From Sanguinoderma infundibulare (taxonomy: Eukaryota; Basidiomycota; Agaricomycetes; Polyporales; Polyporaceae), in the NCBI GenBank assembly GCA_032821775.1, contig JAVLRN010000005.1:1488001-1552000 (forward strand): a stretch of 64,000 bases of DNA, read 5' to 3'. A program made the position numbers and the translations under genes. The number at the start of each line of letters is the position of its first letter. Within the stretch, counting starts at the first letter, position 1. This document shows, piece by piece, positions 22,101 through 33,287 of this stretch. The notes under the pieces were generated by a model. The model saw only the letters and a program-made list of their open reading frames with translations. It was not told where the DNA came from and ran no database searches.

Positions 22101-24245
22101 GGACAGCCTCTTCGTGTTCCAGCCGCGCCAGGAATCACTCGAATCCACATCTGGCGCCCCTTGGGTCTTTGACGGCGGTGATGTGGAGGAAATCTTCGTT
22201 CACGTGAGTAGCGGTATCCTCGGCGTATGACGAGCAGCGATGTCTGACCATTCTCGTAAAGTACCCACTCAATGTCGAGCTTCACGAGACCGAAGACGGC
22301 TTCGTGGTCAAGGCTGCATGCACATCTGACATCGCTGACTCCCCCGGCTTGCGCGAACTCGTGGAGCAGTACGTTGCCATCCTCTACGCCATCATCCGTC
22401 GTCCAGACGACTTGTGGTCAACGGATATGCCCGAGGTTTCTTTGGAAATGCTCCCTCCGAAGAACGATGTTGTGTCCGAGGGTGCTCAGGACGACCCTCA
22501 GGCGTGGGACAGTCACTTGGACTCCTTCCGAGACGTACTCTCCGCGGCAGCCAAGGTCCCATCCTCAAAGATCCTCGCTGGGACTCACCTTGCCGCGCTC
22601 GGTATCGATTCGATTGCTGCCGTCCAGATCGTTGCGAAGGCTAGGCGACTCCGTCTCCGTCTCACTGCTGCGGATATCGCTCAGAGTCGCACCGTTGGCG
22701 ATCTCTTGCGAAAGATCAAAGTGATCGGTTCGTCGACCGTAAACGGTGTTGTCAAACGTGCTTCCACGGACGTGCCTCGCGCTCGATGGTCGAGCATCCT
22801 TCCACCTCAAGTACATGACCTCGTGGAGCGTGTTACGAACACCTCTCCCGGCATGGAATGGATGATCGGCATGTGGCAGCGGAGCCGCGGGTCGCGCTTC
22901 CAGCATGTCTTTGGGTACCGCATCGCAGCGGACGTCGAGTCCGACAGATTGCAGGACGCATGGAACAAGCTTGTGCGCAGGCACGCGATCTTGCGGTCGA
23001 CATTCGCGTACGATGCCGAGCTTGGGGCGCCCCTCGTCGCCGTCTTCAACCCGGAGGCCCTGAGCTCGTCATGGACGCAAGAGACGTTGTCCCCTTCGAG
23101 TGACCCTCTATCAGAAGTCCAGCAGCGAATGGAGGCTCTTGTCTCACATCCCCCTCCCGTGGATCGCCCAATCACTCGAGCCGTCTTCTTGCAGTCACCG
23201 CAGGAGCGCTATCTGGTGATCCACCTCCACCACTTCCAGTACGACGCTTGGAGCCTGCCGTTGCTCGTCGACGATTTGCTGCGTATCTATGCGGACGAGC
23301 AGCCGAACAGCTCGAACGATCTAGACAGCTTCCTCCACTCCGTCACTCTCCGGCCTGAGACGGAGCAAGAGCAGGCGAAGTACTGGAGAGCCGCGTTTGC
23401 CGACTCGGAACCCCCTGCCTTATTCCCTTGTCTATTCGACAAGCTTGCGCCCCGTCCACGATCTGTCTACACGGACCACGCTGCCATCTCTGGCGCATTG
23501 GAGCTTGACAAACGCGCTCGAGACCTGGCGATATCACTCCAGAGCGTATTCCTTGCGAGCTGGGCGCAAGTCCATGGAAAGCATGCTGCGTCCGACAACA
23601 TAGCGTTCTCCCTTTGGCACTCTGGTAGGACGGGAGACCTCAAGGATGTTGAACGGCTCGTGGCACCCTGCATCAATGTCCTACCCTTCCACGTCTCTGG
23701 TGCACGCGGCGACGATACGATCGTTCTCGCGAGGCAAATCCAAGATAGTTTGCAAGCACGTTCTGCTGTGGTCGAACAATCTCGGCTCGTGAAGGTGCAC
23801 GAGTGGGCTGGTGCACGTGGTTCCCCCTTGACCAATGTCTTCGTCAACATCGTCAAGACTGCGCCGGACCTGGAGAAGACAAGTCGTTCACTACTAGAGA
23901 GCCTTGAGGTTCGTCATCTACTAATTCGCGTCGTCTCTGACACTCATGTTGGTTTAGCTGCCCTACTACATACCCGAGGCATCACCCGACACAGTGGTCG
24001 GCGATACTATGCGCGTCACGGACTTCATTCAGGTTCGTCCGCTCTTTCGAGGTCATGAAATTGTGTTTTAAACCAATGGTACATGATAGGATGATATCAT
24101 GATCGACATCATCGTGAACCACGCAACGGACCAGGTCCTTATGTCAATTGAGTTCGCAGGGTCGATCCTGGACACAGATAGTGCGCAATTGGTGCTGGGA
24201 GAGTGGGCGACGGCAGTCAGGACCGCATTGGAGGTCAAACAGTAG
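16157..24245 (+). CDS. siderophore nonribosomal peptide synthetase (A-T-C-T-C-T-C)
   Basis: Fourteen exons (16157-17182, 17254-17473, 17525-17656, 17712-17962, 18011-18063, 18124-19368, 19429-20041, 20097-20390, 20443-21066, 21117-21896, 21952-22203, 22262-23908, 23958-24032, 24090-24245) give 7368 nt, 2455 residues. One adenylation domain: core YTSGTTGKPKG near residue 416, FYGPSE, YRTGDLV, GRIDTQIKLRG, and the catalytic Lys in NGKAD. Three carrier domains have the phosphopantetheine Ser in CGMDSL (about 846), LGLDSI (about 1392) and LGIDSI (about 1945). Three condensation domains have HHALYDG (about 1058), HHALYDG (about 1604) and HHFQYDA (about 2152; last Gly replaced by Ala). One A domain loading three T-C pairs is the layout of basidiomycete synthetases that trimerise acyl-hydroxyornithine (basidioferrin type). 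No thioesterase; release is probably by the terminal C domain. The neighbouring ornithine monooxygenase supports the role. Confidence 0.93.
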
Positions 24246-24294
24246 ATGGCATACATTTAGAAGAAATCGTCTTACAGTGTTATGCGATGCAATA

Positions 24295-24798
24295 TCATTC
24301 TCTCCCCATTCTGGCTACTTCCAGACATTCCTTCTCGAGACCTTCTAACCAGATCACCTCCACACCGGCATATTTCAATTTCTGCGCTCCCTCGCAGTTG
24401 ACGAAATCGTCTGGTTCTCCGACGCCTATGAAGCAGCGTTTGATCCCCGCCGCAATGATCGCGTTGGCGCAGGGCGCGAGACCGGAGGTGCGTACGGAGC
24501 ATGGTTCCATCGTGGTATACACGTCCGCATGGCGTAATACATCATCGACGCTGATGGGCGATGAGGCTGCGGGGAACAGCTCGAGCAACTGCTTCTCGGT
24601 GAGCTGCCGTGCCTTTGCGAGGGCGTTAGCTTCGGCGTGAGTGTTGCCCGGGAGCTCTCGAGAATAACCTCGAGCGAGGATGACCGGCTGATCCGACTCC
24701 GATGGGTAGGACGCGGTAAGCACGCAACCCACGCAGAAGGCAGTCGGTGTGGGGGTGCACTTTCGCGCTTCGTCAAGGGCAAGATGGAGGTAATCCAT
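24295..24798 (-). CDS. Rib2/DRAP-type cytidine deaminase-fold protein
   Basis: Single exon, 167 residues. Zinc-site motifs of the CMP/dCMP-deaminase superfamily are complete: HAE at 54-56 (His ligand plus catalytic Glu) and PCSVRTSGLAPC with Cys ligands at about 100 and 110. The PCS-x-R-x-SG-xx-PC form resembles the deaminase part of fungal Rib2 (riboflavin pathway, deaminating the 2,5-diamino-pyrimidine intermediate) rather than cytidine deaminase itself. It overlaps neither neighbour; its stop is 49 bp from the convergent NRPS stop. The fold is certain, the exact substrate is not. A role in flavin supply for the flavoenzyme next door is only a guess. Confidence 0.8.
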   Translation of the reverse strand: MDYLHLALDEARKCTPTPTAFCVGCVLTASYPSESDQPVILARGYSRELPGNTHAEANALAKARQLTEKQLLELFPAASSPISVDDVLRHADVYTTMEPCSVRTSGLAPCANAIIAAGIKRCFIGVGEPDDFVNCEGAQKLKYAGVEVIWLEGLEKECLEVARMGRE

Positions 24799-25039
24799 GG
24801 TGTGGTGGCGGGTCCCAGAAGCGGCGAGAACAAGACGAGCTTAAGGGCCAACAGATTGTTGGGCAATTGTTATTCAGAAAAACTCCGATACGTATAGTTC
24901 AAACTCCGATAGGTTCACAAACATTCCTTCAAGCGGCATTAACGCCCAATCTCCGATTTCTCCGCTCCGGCTGAAGGGCTTCAAGTTTGTCCTTGGTTTG
25001 GGACCACAACAGTCGTCACATTCTCCTCCTGCTTCCATC

Positions 25040-28000
25040 ATGTCCTCACCAGCCCGCGAGACAACTCGCCACGAGGAAGACGACCCCATGCAGGGCAGCG
25101 CTGAGGAGGAGGAAGAAGTTGGTGACGCGGTGGCTGCTTCAGACGACAGCTCGGAGGAGCCGGAAGAAGATGAGGAGGAAGAGAGGCGGATTCGGGAAGG
25201 CTTCATTGTGGATGAGGATGAAGAGGAGGAGCAAGACGACGAGGAAGAGGAGAGGCGCAAAAGGAGGAAGCGTCGCAAGAAGCGTCACCACCGCCCTAGT
25301 AAGTCAACCACATGCCGAGTCTTCTGCCTTAGTTGACGTCGTCTCCCTTCCAATCTCTCGCAGGCGAAGAAGAGGACAACGCACTCGACGAGGATGATTT
25401 GGAACTGTTGGAAGAGAATACTGGTGCGAACTATTCTCGTCGACGGATTACTCGCAAACGCCCCGGCCGCGAATCCGCGTCTCCTGCGGCTCCTTCGAGT
25501 TCCAAGCATCGGAACGTTGTCGAATCATCGGATGAAGACCTCGATGATGACAACTTCCCTCGAGTCCAAGACATTCACAACATCTGGGACGATGAGAGGG
25601 CGGGCGGACGGGATGACGACGATGACGACGTCGACATGGATGACATGGACAACTTCATCGAGTACGAAGACGAGGAGGACGGTGGAGTCGAGGCGCAAAG
25701 GGCACGAAAGGAGCACATGAAGAAGCGGAAGGCCATGAGGAGAGCTATGGGTTCTCGTCCTGAACTTTCCGGTATCGACGCAAAGTGAGTCTTCGTTCAA
25801 TTGCGCAGTTCATCGATGTTCACGTTGCGCATGAAGCGCGTGGGACGAGATTCACGAGGTTTTCGGTGACGGTCATGAATACGACTGGGCATTGGTAGAC
25901 GAGGAGGAGGTGGGCTTCGAGGAAGAGCGGCTCAAACCCGAGATGAAGTACCAGGATGTGCGTCCCATTCACTTCCTAAAAACCATTCCACAGCTAATCT
26001 TCTTTCAGGTCTTCGAACCGTCTGAGATTCGAGCTCGCATGCTCACAGAAGACGACGACCTCATCAGGGCTCAAGACATTCCCGAACGAATGCAGCTCGC
26101 GACGTCCGCCTTGTCCCCCTCCGCTACTCTATCTATCCACAGGGCCTTGACCGAAAATGACCTTGACGACGCGGCGTCCTGGGTCATTACCCGTCTATCT
26201 AGCCGCAAGGAGCGCGACTTCTTCCGCGCCGATGGCCAGTTCCACACTTACCTCCCCCAGCTCGTCGAAGCCATCACGTGTGCGCTCCGATACCTGTTTG
26301 TCCAGGAGTTCGAGGTTCCTTACGTCTACATGCACAAACGGGACTATATCTCACACTTCGACCCCAACAACCCCAAACTTCAAGTCGAACTTCTTACGCT
26401 GGATGACCTGTGGCGCGTCTACACCATCGGCCAGAAGTATCGCTCCCTGTTGGAGCGACGTACCGCCCTGGATGCTCTGTACGTCCGACTCGCTGTGTCT
26501 GACGAGTACTTCGAGAATGAAGTTCGCAAGCGGGTGGAGACCGCTGAGATGGCCGCGGACGCTGCTGAATGGCTCGGGATGAAGTACCGCGAACAGAAGA
26601 AGAGCAAGTTCGACATCCAGTTCCACGACGATGAGGAGCAGGCGGACACTCCCAAACACAAGATGCCGAGCCGTGTTTCCGCTTACGAGTTAGCGAAGAA
26701 GAGCGTCGTGTCGAAGCTCGCTGAGGCAAGTCTACTCTTGCACGTCGGTTGGCAGAAATTGTCTAACTCCCTTCCAGGGTTTTGGTATTCGCGCACACGA
26801 AGTTGTCCAAAACTTCACCTCGGACCATAACACCCACTTTGTCGAAGAGCAGGAGCTCAACCCATTAGCGTACGCCGAACAATTCGCTGATCCCGATGCA
26901 ACGCGTGCGCAGCCAGCAGACGAGCTCCTTGCCCGGGCGAGAATGATCATCGCGACAGAATTGGGGAAGGACCCTCTCCTTCGTCAAGAAATCAGGAATA
27001 CGTTCAAAGCCAATGGTCTCGTCTCCGTCCTTCCCACGGACCGGGGTATCGCGAAGATTGACGAACACCACCCGTACTTTGTGAGTGCATTTTTCCTTGT
27101 CAGGCCAATCAAGTATGAGGAGTCACTGAATGTTTTGCAGAACTTCAAGTACCTGTCCAACAAGAGCGTGAGCGATATGCTCCAATCCGCCCAGTTCCTC
27201 AACATTCTCGCTGCCGAGGCGGGCCACCTTGTCACGGTCACTGTAACCCTGCGTTCCGACGCCAAGGCAGCGTTTGAACGCAAACTGAACGATGCTTTTG
27301 CTTCGGACAGTTTCAGCGACACAGCACGCGCGTGGAATGAGGAGCGGTCTCGAGTGGTACAAGAGTCTCTCGATCAACATCTGCTTCCCGTTGGTGTCAA
27401 GTGGACTCGAGAGTGGATTCGTGAAGAAGCTGAGGACTACCTCGCACGACAATGCGCCACAACTCTCCGGAATGTGAGTTCAGTTCAGTTCGATGATCGC
27501 GTGTACTAGCCTAACGCTTCGTCAGCGCATTGACGTGGCACCATATGTTAGTCCCTCGCTGCATAAAGGCGATACTCCGTCTGTCTTGGCCATGTCTTGG
27601 GGCAAAGGCGATCCGCATAAGGACAACATCGCTATCGTCTTCCTCGACGAGGCGGGCCGTCTGCGAGAGCATACCAAGCTTGACAACTTGTTCCACTCTG
27701 ATAACCAAGACGAGTTCACAGACATGATCAAGCGACGGCGGCCCGACGTCATTGCGGTCGGAGGTTTTAGCATTACCACGACGAAGCTCTCGCGGCGTAT
27801 CAAGGAGCTGTTGAGCAATCCCAACCCGAACGATACGTCTGCTAACAACGGGTGGGGCGACGCGAGCGGATCCAACGAGTCACCCAGTACGCCGGTGATC
27901 TACGTACAGGACGAGGTTGCGCGCATCTACCAGCATAGCCAGCGTGCGGACGAAGAGTTCAGCGCTCTGTCTCCTCTCAGCAAGTACTGTGTCGGCCTAG

Positions 28001-30345
28001 CTCGGTACGTGCAGAGCCCGCTCAATGAGTACGCCGCTCTCGGTGCCGATATCACGGCTATTGCATTCGATGAGGACTATCAGCAGTTGGTGCGTTTGGT
28101 TCATATTCCCACTAGATGTTGTCACCAACGTGTCTACAGATCCCCAAGGAGAAGCTGCTGACCACGCTGGAGCGGGTCCTTGTTGATGTTATCAACAAAG
28201 TCGGCGTTGACATCAACCGTGCCGTCGCCGATCCGTACTATCAGCACCTCCTCCAGTTCGTTTCTGGCCTTGGTCCTCGGAAAGCTCAAGTGCTAGTCAA
28301 GAAGATCGCGTCTATGGCAAGTACTATAATCGACGTTTGCTTATATTTTATTCACGCAAGCTGTCAACCATAGGGAGGTAACCTCAGCAACCGCTTGCAG
28401 TTCGTCAAGAACGGTCTTCTCACCACGAAGATTTTCTTGAACGCCTCGGCCTTCCTTCGTATCGTTCAGGACTCGGAACCGAAGACCTCGAAGAACCGGC
28501 ACGGAGAAGATATCGACGTTCCGGACCCGTTGGACAACACACGAGTCCATCCGGAAGACTATGAGCTGGCTCGGAAGATGGCGACTGACGCCCTCGAGTT
28601 GGACGAGGAAGACGTCATGGGCGAACATCCCTCTCATGTTGTCTCGGTAATCATGCTGGACAGTGACAACGAGAAGAAGCTCGATGAGTTGAACCTCGAC
28701 GACTTCGCTGTCAACATGTACCGGACTAATCAAGACAAGAAGCGACACACCCTCAATGTCATCCGCGAGGAGTTGCTTCGGCCGTTTGGGGAGAAGCGCA
28801 AAGACTTCAGCCTCCCGACCAACTGGGAGATCGTCACCATGCTCACTGGAGAGACCACGCGTACCCTTCGCACCGGCCTCATTGTCTCCGTCCAGGCCGT
28901 TCGGGTCAGAGAGAACTTCGTCGCCGTACGCCTCGATTCAGGCATAGAAGGGATTATCAATAGGCGGTATCTCACCGAGTTAAACCTTTCCCCGCCTTCG
29001 GTTGTCAAACCGGGACAGACGCTTTCCGGAATGGTCATGGAGGTCAAGATGGACATTCTGGGCGATCAAGTTACCATGGAGCTTTCCGCTCTTGAGGCGG
29101 ACGTCAACGCCGGTGACAGTCAGTACCGTCGCGTCAAGCAGGATGAGGCTTGGAACCTACACCAGTACGAGAAGGACGGCGAGATGCAGGCTCGCAAGAA
29201 ACGCGCTGAAGTCGACCGGACGCGGCGGGTTATCAAGCACCCGAACTTCCACAACTTCAACGCGCAGCAGGCCGAGCAGTACCTTGAGAAGCAGCAGCGT
29301 GGTGACGTGGTCATCCGGCCGTCTTCGAAGGGTGCCAATCACCTGGCTGTGACCTGGAAGGTAGATGACAAGCTCTACCAGCATATCGGTACGCTTCGTC
29401 ACTTCAATGGTTGCGACTCACTGGTGCTGACGACCACGATTAGATGTTGTAGAACCCAATGCCGACCCGACCGGTCAGACCGTCGGCTCCAAGCTCATTG
29501 TCGAGGGCACGCTGCAATTCTCCGATCTGGACGAGTTGATCGTCAACCACGTGCAAGCGATGGCGAGGAAAGTCGAGGAGCTTATGATGCACGAAAAGTT
29601 CAAGGCCGGGACGGAAGACGATCTTCGTGCGTATCATCCATTCAACACAGGCCTCAAGGTACTGAGATATTACATAGATCTATTCCTCAGGAACTTCGTC
29701 GCGGCGAACCCTTCGAAGAGCGCGTACGGCTTTACGCTGAATCGCAAACGACCGGGGCACTTCAACCTTTGCTACTTGGCAAACAAAAACTCCACTGTGC
29801 AGACATGGGTAAGTCAACACGAATGATGAAGCACTCCCCTGCTCACTCGACGCTTGTAGCCTGTCCGCGTGACGCCTGCTGCATACTACCTGTTCGATAC
29901 CCCCGCGGCAGGTGTACCGGAGCTATGTGACGCGTTCAAAGTGAGGCAGAAGTCCATGTCGCTCAGCAGCGGCCTGGCTGGTGCTGGTGGTGGCAAGACG
30001 CCCTTTGGCGCTCGCACGCCTGGGAGGACACCGGCTACCGGACACGCGACACCCGGACACACGTCCGTGCGCCAGGTTGGCCGAACACCAAATCCTTACG
30101 GCGGTGCGCCTGGCATTCCTCCTGGCGTTCCAGCCCCTGGCGGCGGCTTCACGCCTTCGTTCGCCGGGTACCCTGGAGGCCAACAGTACGGTGCTGGCTT
30201 CCAGACGCCCGGGTATCAGCAACCTGGTGCACCTGGCTTTGGTCAGCCTCCACCTCCAGGCGCGGGTCCCCCTGGAGTGCCACCTGGAGTACACCCTTCG
30301 CGCGCGGCCATGATCCAGGGGGGCGGGTGGGGAGCACCGTATTGA
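25040..30345 (+). CDS. SPT6: transcription elongation factor Spt6
   Basis: Histone chaperone and RNA polymerase II elongation factor. Eleven exons (25040-25298, 25364-25784, 25837-25957, 26009-26725, 26778-27080, 27141-27473, 27526-28089, 28140-28316, 28374-29388, 29444-29808, 29860-30345) total 4761 nt, 1586 residues. Order: long acidic N-terminus (Asp/Glu runs), WDEIHEVFGDG, helix-turn-helix and YqgF-like core, helix-hairpin-helix GLGPRKAQVL, S1 domain around 28800-29100, tandem SH2 (HLAVTWKVDD; PFNTGLKVLRYYIDLFL), and a Gly/Pro-rich tail with GRTP repeats. Introns 4 (26726-26777) and 8 (28317-28373) start with GCAAGT instead of GT; only these choices keep the frame through conserved residues. 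Divergent from the deaminase across about 240 bp. Confidence 0.95.
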
Positions 30346-30542
30346 TCGTCTGATTGTAGAGTTTCGCACATTAGCTACCAGTTCCGGGACTATCGTTTTG
30401 TATCGTTCACTGTCCGTATATGTTATCATCGTGCGTGTTGCTCGCTGTAATCCAATGTATTCTATTTGCAGATTACCGGAACGAGAGGTGAACATTTTAG
30501 ATGTAGAGTGGATATCAAATAAAATGAGAGGGAATGGGCACC

Positions 30543-31906
30543 TCATGCTGCGTGGTTATCATCTATGGCACCCCGGATATCTGCCAGGACTTCCTCTAGC
30601 CCTGGTACAAGGACCATCTCAAGCTGGTCACGAGCCATAAAATTCTCGTAGCAGCTTTGTATCCGTGTCGTGATGAAGTCGAGAGGCGGCATAAGTTCGG
30701 GAGGCGTCCGAGGCCAGAGGGAGTCGTTTACAGGACACTGGCGACCCATTGCAAGACATAGCGCGTGCCGGACCATCTTCCAGAACGTCAGCCAACTACG
30801 CGGATATAGGTTAAGCACGATGGCGTGAGCTAATTGAAATGCTGAAACGCACTTCCATCCCGCGTCCTTCTCCACGACATCTTGCACGATCGCGATCCAC
30901 TCCTTCTTCCAACTGGGGTGTCCATCGCCGGCGACGTTCACGGAGTCGCCGTGCGACAGCAGCTCCTTGACGTCCTCGAGCGCATGTTCGACCTCGGTGA
31001 CTTTGGCGCACATGGCGTCGTAGAGGGACGGGAGGTTTACGGAGTTGCACCAGTTGTGGTTGATCGAGATGCACGCGGTCAAGTTCTCTACTTGGTGATA
31101 CCATCCGCTAGGGCTGCTCAAAAAGGAAGAAGTCAACAAGATGGAAAATGCGCGCGATGTGGAAAAACGGAGGCACCTACTTACACGAAGATAGTCTCCC
31201 CGGGACCTTGCTCGACCACTATCGGGCGCGCCTGGTGGAAGAGGGGGCAGAGAGCTAGATCGACATCGCGGACGTCGTACGCGGTCTCCAGGTGCTCCTC
31301 GCCGCCCTTGCGGAAGAGGAGCGGGGTCTGCTCGGGGGGGAAGAGCCACCAGCGTTTCCGGCCGCAGACGTTGGTCGACCACGAGTAGGACGCGTAGACG
31401 TCGCGATGCAGCGGGGTGAACGTCCCGGCCGCGCCGCCGACGTAGACGAACCGGAAGTCGTCCGCCGTGCACGCGGCGTAGTACGCGTTCATCCAGTCGT
31501 CGCGGAAGATCTCCGGCGTCGTGTAGAACGGTTTGGACGAGGGGGCCCCCCCTCTGCTGGAGGGATCGGCGGCGAGCGTGCGCGCTAGGTGCCAGTCTTT
31601 GACGTAGAGCGTCGTGCCTTGGCCGTCCTGCCAGAGGGAGAGGACGTCGCGGAAGAGCATCTGCCGGCGTCGCTGGTCGCTGAAGTCGCGGGTGGAGCAG
31701 TCGGCGACCGTTACTTCACAGTGGCCGTGATCGGCTTTGAGGTGTGCCCAGGCGATGGTTTGGTCATCTGAAGCCCAACGCTTGAGCGCGGGCCAGGAAG
31801 ATACCAGAGATGGGCCGATGATGACCGGCTTGTTGGGCAGCAAGTATGAGTTGAGGAACTCTGTGTAGGAGGGAGTTGCGTCGGATCTCGCGCATTGGGG
31901 CTCCAT
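30543..31906 (-). CDS. JmjC-domain 2-oxoglutarate oxygenase, JMJD4-like
   Basis: Three exons, 31906-31185, 31113-30853 and 30795-30543 (1236 nt, 411 residues). Jumonji-C core: iron ligands His and Asp in PLHRD (about 167-169), GRKRWWLFPP after it, and the distal His in PSGWYHQVEN (about 247) followed by SINHNW. The overall pattern (YLLPNKPVIIG near the start, SGWYHQV, then GWNWLTFWKMVR) matches JMJD4, which in animals hydroxylates a lysine of translation termination factor eRF1. The third exon join removes a 57-nt in-frame intron with GTGCGT donor and GCGTAG acceptor; reading through it would also stay open but breaks the GWNWLTFW motif. Convergent with SPT6. Confidence 0.88.
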
Positions 31907-32182
31907 ACATCTTCTAGGGGATTCCAGCGTCAGTACTTGATCGCAAGCCAAGAATTCTGATATAAATGCATCACCTGAATTTGGGCTGGGACTGCGGTCG
32001 GAGTGGTCGGCGTTGAGTGCACAAAGGCGACGGCTTTGGATCGTAACATGTGCAAACATCCTCTTTGAGCGCCTTGCCTCGTGACGTCATGCATATTGAA
32101 TACACGTCGCCGCAGTGTCTTCGGTCCGGCTGTTTGTTCCTCCTGCACCCAGAGCTTGCATCAGGCTTTGAGATTCATAGCT

Positions 32183-32968
32183 ATGCCTTCATCAGATGTC
32201 GAACTGGACGACCTTTCACAACGCAAGGCACGACCAGATCTCCAGACCGACACGGCACCAGACAGGCACAAACTTGAAGACGACGGAGTGATCGCTAATT
32301 GGGCATGGGCGACGGCAGGATTGTAAGTGGCCCAATTTCTGGGATTTTCACAGCAGGCCTGTGATGTATTTGTTAGGCTATTGCTGGCAGCGATCCCCCT
32401 CATGTTTTATCCTAAACTACTCCTCTTCCTCTCGGAGACGGGGTCAGAGCGAAGAGTTGCGCTTACCCCGCTGGAGTCCTTCTTAGCATGGAACACCGGG
32501 ATTATGTTGAATGTCATTGCCGCAGCGCTTGTGTTCAATGTAAGTGGACCCTTCTCACACGAACTCTTCTGCACTCAACTGTGAGCTCCAGATTCCGGGG
32601 GTACCCGAAATGATGCCTCCGAGGGAGAGCCAACGAGACCATCCGCTGCTGGAACCGATGTGTTCTGCATGTCTACTCATTTCCTTTCTGTCATATAACA
32701 CCTCTTCTGTCGGTTTCCTTGGCGTCCTGGTGAGCCTCGGTTCTGGAGTCATCGGCCTGTGGGGCCTATGGGCAGTGAGTATCACCTAGCCTACGTGCGT
32801 GTAGATGCCCATTGCTTGCCTACCTCGCAGATCCTCTTTGCTGGATCCTCCTCAATCTCACGCAAGACGGGAGCGGACAAGAGAACGTCTCGTTTCATCT
32901 TTGGAAACAAGGCAGCAGCCTCGGCGAAGAAGGAAGATTGGAGGAAGGACCAAGCAAGGCGCGGCTGA
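32183..32968 (+). CDS. small multi-pass membrane protein, unknown function
   Basis: Four exons, 32183-32322, 32377-32539, 32592-32774, 32831-32968 (624 nt, 207 residues). No family recognised. Hydrophilic N-terminal about 40 residues, then hydrophobic segments around LLLLAAIPLMFYPKLLLFL, LAWNTGIMLNVIAAALVF and GFLGVLVSLGSGVIGLWGLW, so three or four membrane spans. The C-terminal tail is basic and ends near DWRKDQARRG. The exon joins keep frame and have good GTAAGT/GTGAGT donors. Divergent from the JmjC gene (276-bp spacer) and followed in the same direction by the dipeptidase. Confidence 0.75.
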
Positions 32969-33287
32969 TGTTATTTCATGAGCGCTGAGAATCTTTTGTT
33001 TGATACGCTTCGATTCTGTAACGTGATTCATTTCGTACGGCGAACGTCCTCTTTGCGTTTGGGTCGCGAACGGATGGGACTGTGGCCGTGGCCACTTGTC
33101 GCTCTGCGAGTCAGGGGACGAGATCGGAAAGCGGGCCGGAAGTGGACATTGCGTCATTGGGAGTGATGGGGGCTATCATGGCTGCATTCACTCTGATCGC
33201 ACGCTCCATTGACAGCGACGCGAAGCGCGTCGTCGTCGTCGTCGTCGCCGCATTGACTGCACAATCCCTCCCTTGCTCCAAACCGCC

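Noticed and set aside
24998..25039. An upstream start for SPT6
   Set aside because: It begins with a TTG, not an ATG; the first ATG in frame is 25040.
30796..30852. Reading through the in-frame 57-nt segment of the JmjC gene as coding
   Set aside because: It has GTGCGT, CTTAAC branch and GCGTAG acceptor, and removing it restores the family motif GWNWLTFW.
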